Shown one piece after another: positions 1 through 27,100 of a stretch of DNA of 64,000 bases. The notes under the pieces were generated by a model. The model worked only from the letters and a program-made list of their open reading frames with translations. It had not been told where the DNA came from and made no database searches. The position numbers were made by a program, and so were the translations under genes. Source of the stretch: Salminus brasiliensis (lineage: Eukaryota; Chordata; Actinopteri; Characiformes; Bryconidae). The stretch's first letter is position 1. Every line of letters begins with the position of its first letter. The stretch lies in assembly GCF_030463535.1 (NCBI RefSeq), contig NC_132892.1, forward strand, positions 29,672,841 to 29,736,840. The letters are read 5' to 3'.

Positions 1-1126
1 TTACTGGTTTGTGTTTTGGTGCGTTCGGACGTTTCTTACTGGTTTGTGTTTTGGTGCGTTCGGACGTTTCTTACTGGTTTGTGTTTTGGTGCGTTCGGAC
101 GTTTCTTACTGGTTTGTGTTTTGGTGTTCGGACGTTTCTTACTGGTTTGTGTTTTGGTGTTCGGACGTTTCTTACTGGTTTGTGTTTTGGTGTTCGGACG
201 TTTCTTACTGGTTTGTGTTTTGGTGTTCGGACGTTTCTTACTGGTTTGTGTTTTGGTGCGTTTGGACGTTTCTTACTGGTTTGTGTTTTGGTGTTCGGAC
301 GTTTCTTACTGGTTTGTGTTTTGGTGCGTTCGGACGTTTCTTACTGGTTTGTGTTTTGGTGCGTTTGGATGTTTCTTACTGGTTTGTGTTTTGGTGCGTT
401 CGGACGTTTCTTACTGGTTTGTGTTTTGGTGCGTTTGGACGTTTCTTACTGGTTTGTGTTTTGGTGTTCGGACGTTTCTTACTGGTTTGTGTTTTGGTGC
501 GTTCGGACGTTTCTTACTGGTTTGTGTTTTGGTGCGTTTGGATGTTTCTTACTGGTTTGTGTTTTGGTGCGTTTGGACGTTTCTTACTGGTTTGTGTTTT
601 GGTGTTCGGACGTTTCTTACTGGTTTGTGTTTTGGTGCGTTCGGACGTTTCTTACTGGTTTGTGTTTTGGTGCGTTTGGATGTTTCTTACTGGTTTGTGT
701 TTTGGTGCGTTCGGACGTTTCTTACTGGTTTGTGTTTTGGTGCGTTTGGATGTTTCTTACTGGTTTGTGTTTTGGTGCGTTCGGACGTTTCTTACTGGTT
801 TGTGTTTTGGTGTTCGGACGTTTCTTACTGGTTTGTGTTTTGGTGCGTTCGGACGTTTCTTACTGGTTTGTGTTTTGGTGCGTTTGGATGTTTCTTACTG
901 GTTTGTGTTTTGGTGCGTTCGGACGTTTCTTACTGGTTTGTGTTTTGGTGCGTTTGGACGTTTCTTACTGGTTTGTGTTTTGGTGCGTTTGGACGTTTCT
1001 TACTGGTTTGTGTTTTGGTGCGTTTGGATGTTTCTTACTGGTTTGTGTTTTAGTGTGTTTGGATGTTTCTTACTGGTTTGTGTTTTGGTGCGTTTGGACG
1101 TTTCTTACTGGTTTGTGTTTTGGTGT
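1..1126. repeat. 35/33-bp minisatellite in an akt3 intron
   Basis: About 32 head-to-tail copies of a T/G-rich unit starting TTACTGGTTTGTGTTTTGGT. Long units are 35 bp; short units lack GC after the TTGGT and are 33 bp. A second variable site is TTCGGAC versus TTTGGAC/T. The array starts before the window. All three forward frames are open through most of it because the unit lacks stops, so these long ORFs are not genes. It lies upstream of the exon at 1562. Confidence 0.97.
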
Positions 1127-1561
1127 TCAGCATTATGCTTTTCTATTGTAGCTTGTTCTATCATACTTTATCGGTTTGCATTTGGTCATTGTATCAATTT
1201 CTATATCATTTTGTATTTTAACGCATTGTAATAACAAGACATCACATTTTATCACATATGTTTATATTTGTATTGTATGTTATTTTGTATTCAGCATGTT
1301 CTATAGCAGTATATTACATAAGAGTAGATACAGTTTAGGTGAAGCATCTTTTTATATACAACCAATGTCATCAGTACTAGTGTTGCACAGTAATATTGAA
1401 AATTTCTGTTCAAAAATCAAATTAAATCACAAATCCAAAAGCATTGCTTTCAGTTTACTGTTCACTGATATATAGGATACGCTTTCCTCCAGGGAAATAT
1501 GCTAAGAATCACTAGATAGAACATACGTCTGATGATGCCTCTGTTTCTCTTTGCCCTCCAG

Positions 1562-16032
<14,471 letters not shown>

Positions 16033-18394
16033 GCTCATTAACAGCGGCAGTGCTCGTCCGAGGCCATTTAAGGAAATTACGTAGCCATGCTAGGAAAAAA
16101 TCTGCCCTATTTTTTCCCCCCTTCTCTCTCTAATTACGTACTGACTTGGGGAAGCTGTTTTGTTTTGTTTCTTTTTTTTGTTTGTTTGTTTATTAGTTTG
16201 TTTTTTGATGTGGGACTTTAAAATAAAAGGGGTTTTGCACAGTTGGGTTAGACTAAACCTGGTCGACCCACGTAAAAAAAAAAAAAGTCTCGTACATTTT
16301 CAGCGTTGTTGTTTACAGAAGATTAAGAACAGCTTTGTTTTTGTTTGTTTTTGTTTGTTTGTTTGTTTGTTTTCTCAATTCTATCCATCAGTATTACCGT
16401 AGACGTATTAGATTTTTGTTTCTTTTTGCGCTTGTTTGAAAGAGCCATTCTGGGGAACAAAACCAAAAATGTTGCCTTACGTGTGCAGTTGTAAGTGTCA
16501 GGCGAACACTTGGACGGGCAGGCAGACAGACAGACAGAGATGCGGACAGGGTTATTATTGGCAGTGTCAGTGGTAGAATGACCCTTAATAGGCTCCTTAA
16601 CTCCTTCCCCTGATCGGTTTCTGTATAGCACACATCTTCCACCTCCTGATGACGAGCACCACTCTCTCACTCTTTATGAAAAGAAAAAAAAGCTTATGAT
16701 ATAAAAGGAAAAGCATCTGAAAAAAGACCCTATTATAGACCTTCAAGGTTGTGCGTCAATCTGTAGACGGAGCAGCTTTACTCAAGGGTGAGGTGTGGGG
16801 GTGAACAGCGGCTTTGATATTGTCCACTGTCTCACCTTGTGGTAATCAGTCTTGCAAACAGTTTTGGCCTGTGTCCATTTTTTTGGGACGTGAAAATCCC
16901 TGAATCTCCTGAACTATGTGTTGTTAATAAGTCAAGCTACAAAAAGAGCTCCCGAAATCGAATTACTGCTGGACACGCTGCCCTAAGGATGTGAGGAGCT
17001 TCTAGGGGAGCTTCTGGTGGAGCATCATGTGATTCAGAGGAAGCACATGCTAACTTACCCTCTCCCTGCACTGTTGGCATTTTGTGTGATTGGGTGGGAT
17101 TGTCCTGGCCTGTGGGTGGGGCTTTGGAACTGACTAAAATTTGGGAGGTAAGGGTGTCGAGGGCAAAGGTGCCATCAGTACATAGCAGCGTTAGCTTGCA
17201 TGTCTAGTGGTGGAATTCTGAATTTCGACCTCCAGATCCAATAACATCTGGAGGGAAAGTCTACCCAGGACAAACCCGGGATTGGAAGGCGTGTTTACCA
17301 CAGGGTCAGATGAAACGGCATAGATAAACACTGCTCAGACCCAGAGTTCCTAATATGGGCCTACAGAACACGTCCACAACTTCAGAGGTCAGAGTTCTTC
17401 TTTGTTTTGTTTTTTTAAATGTTCTTCTGTGATGGTTTTTGTTCTGTTCTAAAGATTTCATTTGCAGGCGGACATCAGTACACAAAACTGCCGGTTACTG
17501 TAAACCTCACTCAGGCAACTCTGAGCACAAACTACTAACAAACCACAAAGCAACTCCACCCAAAAACAAGCTGATGTAAGTTTTAGACCACATTGTGCAC
17601 TTTTTTTTTTTTCTCTTTTCTTCCCTCTTTTGCATGGGATTGTCCTTAAACACTGCTTGGCTATTGGGGTTACACTATCCCGGAAAGTGAAATCATGTTA
17701 AATCGAGTTGCAATATGGAATATTTCTGTGTAAGAACGATTGGGATGCATTTTAAAGGACCTTTACCTGAGCAGTATCCACAGAATGTCCGTAGAATAAA
17801 TAATTCCTCAAGATGATATGATTTAAAGATGAGTATAGATTTGATAAATAATCGGATGATGTTCATACATCAATATCAATAAGTTTTTACTTAGAAGCTC
17901 CAGGGAAATGTCTGGAGAATCAGGTCAGGTCAAGGAGCGGAGCCTATGTACAGCTGCGTGCTAGAGGCACGGCAGGATGCAGAAAAATATGCTGCGGAGA
18001 CAGCAGTGTTGTGTTTACCGCACATGGAAGATGGCAAACGAGGCCACTGAGTCCTCCATAATGATGCCATCAGCACACCCACTGTGAATTCCCTGGAAAT
18101 GTACCTGCTCTGTACACACATGGGCTCACTCGGACATTACCTGGACTGGGTAACGTCCGGTACGACTGATTGGGACCTTTGCGCTCACACACACAGCTCC
18201 TCCAGTTACGCTCTGGGTTACCGTACATGTCTGAAAGGGGCTATATTGACTAGATTTAAGATGGTTTCACTTACTAAGGTAGCATTGTTTGCAGTACTCT
18301 TTTAAAAAAAAAAAAAAAAAAAAAAGGTGCATTAGATGGTTTGCTGAGCGATGCCATGGTGAACCGCTTGGTACCATGGTTCGTAATAGCATGT

Positions 18395-18600
18395 GTCCGT
18401 GAGAAGAACCTTTAATGTTACGTAAAGGTTCTTTAGACCTCTAAAAGGTTCTTCACACACTCTTCACCATCACACACATCTTCATGATATTTCTTTATAG
18501 AAGCAAATGTGTTTTTTTTTTTGTTTGTTTTTTTTCCGATGGGATCGCTCAGAGAACCATTTGGCGCACCTCCATTTTTAAGAGTATGTAGATTAAGCAC
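18395..18600. repeat. AAAGGTTCTTT-type dispersed repeat in the akt3 3'UTR
   Basis: Contains GAACCTTTAATG, AAAGGTTCTTTAGAC, AAAGGTTCTTCAC and AGAACCATTT, inverted and direct short copies resembling a fish hairpin-type nonautonomous element. Related GTTCTATATGG/GGTTCCAC motifs recur at 53755-54165. Confidence 0.5.
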
Positions 18601-19009
18601 TAAGAGTGCTTATCTGGGCTCACATTTGACCTTGTTTATACACTACAGCTCTATGAGGTCAACATATCGTCACTTGTATCTCAGTTTTTGCCCTTTTTTT
18701 TCATAGCTGTTTTGACATAATGTGAATCTGGCAGTTGTTGTCAGGATTTCATGGTGAATGGACCAATAGAAATGCTCCAAAATGACCTGGACTAACATCT
18801 TTCTACATTGAAGAAGACTCTTTTTTTTTTTTTTTTGCATGGCCACGACGATATGGACATACGTTGAGCAAATCTGACCTCTGAACCGAAGCTACATCAG
18901 TCAGTCTAATCATATGTGTAATATATCAGTAAACTCAGAAGACCCTGGATGGACCCAGTGGTACAAACCGCCACTCAACTCGCATGTAAATCAAACTCCT
19001 TAACTTACA

Positions 19010-19224
19010 CACAGCACTGTGCAGAGGTTTTGGCCCTAATCCCATTATTAAAGCAGCAGTATATACTCAGCAGTGAGAGATGAGGAGAATTTTGGAGATG
19101 TTCTAATGATGAACACAGTGATGGAGAACCACCACCACTTTCTGTAGTGTTTATTCTAATATTAGTGATTTACTGCACTTCGGTTAAGTTTAGGTGGTGC
19201 CTAAAACCTTTGCACAGTGCTGTA
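19010..19224. mobile_element. Short MITE with terminal inverted repeats in the akt3 3'UTR
   Basis: The left end ACAGCACTGTGCAGAGGTTT and the right end (inverse complement) ACAGCACTGTGCAAAGGTTT match at 19 of 20 bases. TTAAGTTAC-like bases flank both sides. The 215-bp body has no coding potential. A copy of one end appears near 50208 in a fam161a intron. Confidence 0.8.
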
Positions 19225-19477
19225 ACTTAATACAAATATTGCGATTGTTGGAACAGACCAATGCAGGGAAAAGGAGCAACACCCACACACCTACCTACCT
19301 ATCTCTATCTCTCGTGTTTTTTGTTTGTTTGTTTTTTGCATTGGTTTAGATTTGTCGCTCAGCATTATCCGGTTCTGCCTAGCTGTAGAACATTATCAAT
19401 GGCAGTATGAGGGGGAAAATCAGTGACCCAAGTCAGATCACACTAACTAACTAACTCTGAGCAAACTGAGCCATGCA

Positions 19478-19507
19478 ATGATGATGATGATGATGATGAT
19501 GATGATG
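19478..19507. repeat. ATG/GAT triplet microsatellite
   Basis: About ten ATG triplets in the akt3 3'UTR. They create a run of ten Met codons in one frame and His codons on the other strand. This is a simple repeat, not a gene. Confidence 0.95.
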
Positions 19508-19897
19508 CCCCGGCGAGAGAAGAACCCTGAGATGATTACTGTGCAGGAGAGTGGACTTTATAAGCAGACCCCCCCTCCCACCACACACACACATATTCCA
19601 CCACCCCCCACAAAACCCCGGCACCCTCACCTCCATTCGCCCCATCCACCACCCAGCTACAGTATCTATGTGATGTAAATATGCAATGCCTTCTTCTTTA
19701 GTTTGTTTTTGTTTTGTTTTTTTTGTTTTGTTTTCGTTTTTTTGTTTTGGTTAATCGTCATGACCGAACAGATAAACTCGTGTGACAGGTGTTGTGTGAC
19801 TGTACTTAATTGTTGGATGATGAAGAAAAAAAAAAACAACTAAAAAAAAAAATGTGATTTAAAAGGAAAAAAAAAACAACAATCACTACAGCAAACA

Positions 19898-19903
19898 AAT
19901 AAA
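19898..19903 (+). terminator. Candidate akt3 poly(A) signal AATAAA
   Basis: A canonical AATAAA sits about 3.9 kb after the akt3 stop codon, in an A-rich stretch. A T/G-rich region follows only at a distance, so use of this site is uncertain. Confidence 0.35.
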
Positions 19904-20498
19904 CCAATATAAGGGGAATAAGAGGGAGACGTTTCTATAGAAACAAGTTTCCACAGGCCCCTCCTTCCTTCCTTCCTTTGGCAAAGTCCAACGAACTTCT
20001 TTCGAAATTCATCGCAAAATGACGTGTTGCGTACGTTAAAATAAACAAAAAAAAAAGAAAGAAAAAAGTTCCAGCTCGTTTTTTCTCGCTGTGAGATACT
20101 GGTTGCGCTAACAACGGTTCTACATCAGGTTTTCTAATGTTGTTATTATGAGAGATTTTTTTTCCAGTGTATTTTTGTACCATAATTGTAATTGTTTTAT
20201 TTATTTTTTTTAGTTTGTTTTGCTTATGGCAGTGTTACCCTGTCTGTCTGTTGTTCCAGTGTGGGGACACGTCTTTTTCTTCTGGGTTTTTTGTTTTTGT
20301 TTTTGATGAAGGATGATGTTGGATGCATTGCAGTTTTTTTGTTTTGTTTGGTTTTTTTTTGTTCTTGTTTTTTCAATTCAGATCCTCTTTAGTTGTTTTT
20401 GCCTGTCTTTTTTTGTTTTGTTTTTCATACCAAAACATTACGGCAGGTATCCAGTAGAGGACTTGCCTTGCTGTTTGGTAGTATTTATTTTAAGTTAT

Positions 20499-20504
20499 AT
20501 TAAA
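20499..20504 (+). terminator. Candidate distal akt3 poly(A) signal ATTAAA
   Basis: The common variant ATTAAA is followed about 20 bases later by a TG-rich stretch (CTCTTGTTGTG-like), the usual downstream element. This makes it the better candidate for the end of the long akt3 transcript. Confidence 0.4.
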
Positions 20505-21036
20505 ATGATAAAGAAATTGCACCTCTGTTGTGTCCTTGAGTCATTTGTTTGTTTATTTATTTTTGTAAATAAGGTTAACATTTTAACTACAAAAAGTTTG
20601 GGCCTCCTGCTCAAATGATGTGTTCACTTTTCTGTTAAAAAAAAAATCCTCTGCAGAGACAAACATTTACAGTTTCTGTTCATTTACTTAATTCATCACA
20701 TCTAGGAGGAAAAATAGTTTACTTAGTGTGAAGCATTTTTTTAATGTTAAATGCAGCAAATTAATACAAAAGTTTATTTCCTGCAGAGAATTTTTTGCTT
20801 ATTTGTAAACAACCAAACAGGAGTGTCCAAACTTTAGCATACTGTGAAAACAAGTTAGGTCAAAACATTTTATCATGGACAATTATGTGACTTTAAGAAC
20901 AACACATACAGCGGGTGAGTGATGTGAACTCAAGGTGAAGTAAATGTTAGCTAGCTAGTGCAAACCAGGGTAAATGAGAATAGACAAATATTTAAACAGT
21001 TTAGTTTAAACTTAATTTCTCACATGGCCATTATCA

Positions 21037-21038
<2 letters not shown>

Positions 21039-21072
<34 letters not shown>
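21039..21072. repeat. TA dinucleotide microsatellite
   Basis: A pure AT/TA run of about 34 bases in the akt3-pus10 intergenic region. Confidence 0.97.
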
Positions 21073-21074
<2 letters not shown>

Positions 21075-21906
21075 ATTCCATATGATTTCAATATTGGCAG
21101 ATCCTTCTATATGTACACATGGTGTATCGCACTGCAAAATACTAATCCAGGTAGATTTACTCCCAGTTTCTACATTTTCTAAATGATCTCAGCATAAACA
21201 AATATGCACATTAAATACATGATATCAACATTAAATCCCGTATCAGTGTGTTCCCAAAAGACTTCTCAAGACTTATAACTTGGCCTGATTCCACCAGATT
21301 CCAGCATTTCTAAGCAGCGCAATTCTGACACCTATTTCCACATTTCCCTCCTAAAACTCCTAACAAAGCTGGACTTCCAGTCGTCTGCTGTACATGGGTA
21401 TTAATGTTAATCAGTACTATTTACATATTTCAGCTCTCGCTTTACATGCAGTAAATCCTCTTCAAATCCGGGTGTTTATGTTTTGACTAGATCTAATAAT
21501 ATATGCAAGATTTAACCTACATTTTTGGAAACGTGGCGCTTACTGGACTAATGGCCGTCTGAAGGCAAATCTCTGTTCATACCAGACTGCTGCGATTCCA
21601 GCTGGTGATGCACATGACAAAAACAAGCTGGCCAAGCAAAGAACTGAAACACATAGCGAGTGCTGAAGCCGTTCTGTGGTTTATTTGACGGACAGTGTAG
21701 AAGATACAGTCAGGGACGTTCTGTTGTTCCAGCAAATTAAATTAAACTAAAAAAACTGTCCTAATAGAAACAAATACAATGCTCTGTCTACTGTAAGAGC
21801 TTCCCTTGCTATACCATAGAAGTGTACTATCAAAATAACTGAAATAAGTGACTGGCCTTTTTTACTTATTTATAGCCCAAAATTTTACATCATAACATTA
21901 TCAATG

Positions 21907-22470
21907 TTCATATACAATACTGTGCAAAAGCCTTAATTTAAAAAGCACATTTAATATTTTATGTATTATATATATATATTTAATTTTTTTCCATTTTTTT
22001 TTCTCCTTTGTTTGGGCTCTGTTGCTGCTCTGTGTCACTGATTCTGGATGAACGGACCAATAGAAATGCTCGAAATTACTTGGAATAAACATAATAAAAG
22101 TTACCCAGGTTAATGATGTTTTTGCTGCCTTCTCCTACATGTTTTTCACTACACAGCAATGATACATTTATGTATTAATTTTGAATAAATACAAATACCA
22201 TTCATTCAGAAAGTAGCACTTTTAAGTGTGTCAATGTGTTGAGCTGAGCAAATTATGTAGTAATTAGGGCGTGGCGGAGAAATCTAGGACCACATTTGCG
22301 GTGTTCTGTCTAAAAAGAAAATCATCTATATATCCGAGAACAAGAATTTTATGTTATGTTATGTTTTTATGTTATATGATATTTTTACAAGCATAAACAC
22401 TTATTGCCCAAATAAATGGTTTTAAATAGTTGTTTTTTTCTATAGGTGCTTTTGGTACATTTGCACAGTA
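21907..22470. mobile_element. MITE-like element between akt3 and pus10
   Basis: The left end ACAATACTGTGCAAAAGCCT and the inverse complement of the right end (GTACAGTACTGTGCAAATGT) are similar. Inside is GGACCAATAGAAATGCTC, also seen at 18755-18790 and, reversed, at 60405-60430. This points to a dispersed family of nonautonomous DNA elements. Confidence 0.6.
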
Positions 22471-22723
22471 CTGTACATTTCTAATGGAATCTACACCAAA
22501 GCCCTTCACTACCGAGGCACATTCAGTCAGATTTACCCTAACTGGTACATGTTCCAATTGTTGGTGAAGATCTACTGAGCTACAAAAGCTTGCATGTGTT
22601 CTGGACTTTACTCATTAAGGCCCAACGTTCGTCCCTCAGCCTGTAGAAATGAGAATGGAGATGGGTGAATGGGTGAATGTACACAAATATTGCTAAATAT
22701 TCCCCAGAAGCTCCTCCCACCGG

Positions 22724-24071
22724 TCATTCAGGTACAGCAGGCGGCCAGTCCACGTCCACCGACTGCCAAAGTAACAAGACAGAAGGGAACATAAGTGAAA
22801 TTCAAACACTAACAATCAAACCTACTGCAGATCTACAACACAAAGATAAAACCGAGTGCTAGGACGTCTGTCCTGCCCTTATTTTGCTCATATCTTTATA
22901 GCAACTGTTGCTAGGTTCCAACCATTCAAGTTAGCGAAGTGTATTCATGCTGGAGTTTAGCATTCAGCTACTTCAGGTTTCTCCTTCATTTCAGAAGAGA
23001 CACTGACAAAAGCAGGTGTCCAAATACTTTAGTCCACATATTCAACACCAATTTTCTAACCAGAAAAGGTAACTGTGTGTTACACAGAGTGCTACAGGGG
23101 GCAGCTGTTGTCTAAAGGTAAAAGAAGAGGGTTTGGGATTGGAAGGTTGCTGGCTTGATCCCCAGGACTGGTATCCACCACTGAGATGCCCCTGTGGTTG
23201 ATGAACAGTGGGGTTTCAATTCTCCCTTATGGGCCCCATCTTAAACCCTGCGCAAGGCGCGCTGCGATGCTCGTAACCATCTCACTCCCCCGTCAACAGG
23301 AGAGTTTAAACAGCAACACTGCTTGTGAATATATCTACGCAGATGGGCGCGGTGGTCTCTAAATGAGGTGTGCTCAGGTCAATTTCTGGTGTGTTGCTGT
23401 GTGTCTTGGAAACGGAAAACACAGGAGCTCCACTGACTGAAAATTACCTAGGCAGACGTCAACAGGCAGACGTTCGTTGCTATCTCGTACACCCCCCCCC
23501 CCACCCCCACCCCCCCCCCCAAACTTCACACCACTGAAATGGCAACCCGCCAAATTCAGACAGACCTCACCTGGCTCAGAAAAGGGAATAACGAGCGATT
23601 ACTGCACGTTATGCCGAAAACACACCCCTGATTAATTAAGAGACTTTATGAACCCCGCAAGGTAAACTTGTCCCCTCGTTGTCCCCTCGTTACGAGAGCT
23701 AAGACACACTAGGATGACGACTCGCCTATAAAGATCACTCAAACAGGGCCCAATATCCCTACAATGTCTACTGTTATTAAATCTAGTGTCCTTCCATCTC
23801 AGCTAGCTCAGTGAAGCACACACCTCCACATCCAGCTCCAAAATGTCCACCTCGGACTCCATGAGAGCGCAGAGGTTGGGCTTAGTCCGGCCGAAGTCTC
23901 CATGAACAAACTCTTTGATGTATCTGTACAGACGGTTAAGGCAACGCTGATTTAATAAGAATTAGCTCGTGTGTAAATGTGATCCTGATGCAGGTGGATT
24001 TACCTGTTCATTTGGAATGTATTTAATCCATGCTTTATATTTAAAGGCTGGGGGCCGAATTAAATATCAAG

Positions 24072-24134
<63 letters not shown>

Positions 24135-27100
24135 TTTTGCATTTTTGGTACATTATGTTACGTCACAATAGCAAGAAACCTTCTTCCGGGTGGAGGAGCA
24201 GCAGTGGAGATGAGAGCTTTGTGCAGATTTATTTTTAACACCAACATTTATAATAAACCTATAAATCTATTCTTATTAATATTTTTAATACTTTTCTGAT
24301 TACTGTGTTCACATTTAAGCGTGTGATCTGCCAATAGAATAGGACTCTCTAGAGCAGATAAACATAAACCTGTCAGATGTGGCCTAGAGGGGGTATAAAG
24401 CCCCCCAGCATTGAGCTGTGGAGCAGTAGAACTAACTGTGTTCTCTGGAATGATGGATGGTCGTCCAGCTAATACTTTTGGGATGAGTTGGGGAGTTGAG
24501 GATGAGGTGGGTGGGGATTATTTAACATCCCGGCCTCACTAACACTCTTGATAGTGTCCTCACAGCAGTGTTCCACCAGAATCTAGTAGAAAGCCTTCCT
24601 CCCTGGACAGTAGAGACAGCTACTCTAACAAAAGCAGGATACATTATTTTGAATATCCTTGATTTGAGAAGAAACACTGACAAAAGCAGGTGTCCCAATA
24701 CTTTTGTCCATATATTCTAACAGTCTACAATGGTAGGTAAAGGTAACCGCGTGTTCCAGTGGGGTACAGGGGGGCAGCTGCTGTCTAAAGGTTAAAGAAG
24801 GTCGCACTTTCTGTACAAAAAATGTAAAACAGCATCAGCATCACGTTTGTGTGTAGCACTGTCCTGTAAGTGTGTTGGTGCGTATAAGGATACGTCCCGG
24901 CCTGTGTGTGCAGCTGCAGTCTAAAGTGGTGTGTATCCATAAAGCTAGCGCCCATGGAGTGGATGACCCTCTGCCGGACGGCCAGCGGCCTGCGGTGCAG
25001 CACCCTCAGCGGAGTCTTCTGGTCAATCTTCAGCTCCTATAAACGGACAGTGAACTTTTAATATATATATTTTTTTAACCTTCAGCGTTCTCTCAGCTCA
25101 ATTATCAAACACTTCTGATGTGCTACAGCTGGGAAAAGGGGCTGGGACATCATTGGCAGGACTGGACTACATGAAGACAAGGAAATACCTTTATGTTTCC
25201 AATGAAGTCCAGATCTGTGTTAGTTATGGCCTTTTTGGTCCAGATGAGGGCGCTGTAGGACTTAGTCTTCTCCTCCTCACCCTCCTTCATGCGGCCCATA
25301 GCTTCTCTGCAGGAACACACACAGACACACACAGCTGAAAGAACACTACAGGTGTGTTTCTACCGTACACTACAATCAACTGATATCTTGGCGAGTGAAC
25401 ACGTCCTAAACATAGACCATGTATCTAATGTTCATGTGGTCAGACAAGGTTTTACAGGTAGATACTCTCACTGACCACTGACATTATGTTTATTTGGGTT
25501 TTTTCTAATGTTATATAGAGTTAATTACAGGTAGACACTCTCACTGACCACTGACATTATGTTTATTTGGGTTTTTTCTAATGTTATATAGAGTTAATTA
25601 CAGGTGGACACTCTCACTGACCACTGACTTTATGTTTATTTGGGTTTATTCTAAAGCTATATAGAGTTAATTACAGGTGGACACTCTCACTGACCACTGC
25701 CTTTATGTTTATTTGGGTTTATTCTAATGTTATATAGAGTTAATTACAGGTAGACACTCTGACTGACCACTGACTTTATGTTTATTAGATTTTATTCTAA
25801 TGTTATATAGGAGTTAATTACAGGTGGACACTCACTGACCACTGACTTTATGTTTATTTGGGTTTATTCTAATGTTATATAGAGTTAATTACAGGTAGAC
25901 ACTCTCACTGACCACTGACTTTATGTTTATTAGATTTTATTCTAATGTTATATAGAGTTAATTACAGGTGGACACTCACTGACCACTGACTTTATGTTTA
26001 TTTGGGTTTATTCTAATGTTATATTGAGTTAATTACAGGTAGACACTCTCACTGACCACTGACTTTATGTTTATTAGATTTTATTCTAATGTTATATAGA
26101 GTTAATTACAGGTGGACACTCACTGACCACTGACTTTATGTTTATTTGGGTTTATTCTAATGTTATATTGAGTTAATTACAGGTAGACACTCTCACTGAC
26201 CACTGAATTTATATAACATTAGAATAAACCCAAATAGTCTTAGCGTTTACAACAGTGGTTCTCAATTCTACATAATGCACTACACACCTGGTTACGATCT
26301 GCAGGTCCCTCACCCGGATTTTATCAGATGAAGCGTTGATGGTCTGCACAAATGAGAGAAATAAACACTTATCATAAATAAATACTTCTACCTGGAGAAT
26401 GAACTTCCTGTCTGTATTCAGCAAGGATCCGTACCTCCTGAAGCTGTCTGATCTCTGCTCTGTTAAATCTGGCTCTGTGGGGGTTCAGGAGCTCCATGGC
26501 AAACGGCCGTCCTGCAGCCGACATGCGACAAAGCAAACAGCAACATCTCAGTCACCCAGATCAGGCAGATCTTTGTAAATGTGCTCTATTATTTATATAC
26601 AAGTATACATATTAATATTAATATAAACATACAAATTATTTATATATAAATGTAGTGAATTCAAAATGGACAGTTTCTAAATATATATGAACTGGGGAGT
26701 GAATGATAGGCTGCAGCTGAGGCTGAAACACGTATTTCGGTGTGAATGGGTAAACTGCTGTTGACTGAAAATTCTACTCAGAAATTCTACTCAAATGCTT
26801 TTGTTGCAGTTTATAATCCATATATGTAAAAAATAATTAGGGAGTGACTGAAAAAAATAAAATGGTCAGGGAAAGGTGAGTTTTTCATGACATTGTGGAT
26901 CAAAGTGCATTTGGAGCGAGCTTAGAGCAAAAAACAGGGACCATCTAGAGGGACTAAAGACTAGTAGTGGCTAATATTATGACCAAATATCATTTAATTG
27001 CTTAATTCTGTTGACTTTCATTATTTTACGACATAATAAAAAATTACAAGAAACCCACCGGCCCTTTTTACATCTTTTTAAAATCTAAATCTGAATAAAA

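Larger units (their letters stand above)
16033..20525 (+). other. akt3: akt3 3' untranslated region (extent inferred)
   Basis: About 4.5 kb after the akt3 stop holds no coding exon. It is rich in T runs and GTTT repeats, as in long vertebrate 3'UTRs. It carries a hairpin-like repeat (18395-18600), a short MITE with inverted ends (19010-19224), and an ATG triplet repeat (19478-19507). Two candidate poly(A) signals lie near its far end. Where the transcript really ends is inferred, not seen. Confidence 0.5.
20530..22723. other. Tail-to-tail region between akt3 and pus10
   Basis: No coding exon is visible. It contains a TA dinucleotide run (21039-21072) and a MITE-like element (21907-22470). 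The pus10 3'UTR must occupy the right part on the minus strand. A minus-strand AATAAA (TTTATT on the plus strand) near 21680 is a possible pus10 poly(A) signal, about 1 kb after the stop. Confidence 0.5.

Noticed and set aside
1-1126. CRISPR-like regular repeats
   Set aside because: The copies are contiguous with no unique spacers, and the window is vertebrate. The same reasoning excludes the arrays at 9413, 11303, 25450, 32265, 35590 and 48411.
9-1231. Three long overlapping forward ORFs of about 345-406 codons
   Set aside because: They are translations of a 35/33-bp tandem repeat without stops, and all three frames are open at once. There is no gene-like composition or family match.
19478-19678. 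Small ORF starting with ten methionines
   Set aside because: It is an ATG triplet microsatellite in the akt3 3'UTR, followed by low-complexity proline and threonine codons.
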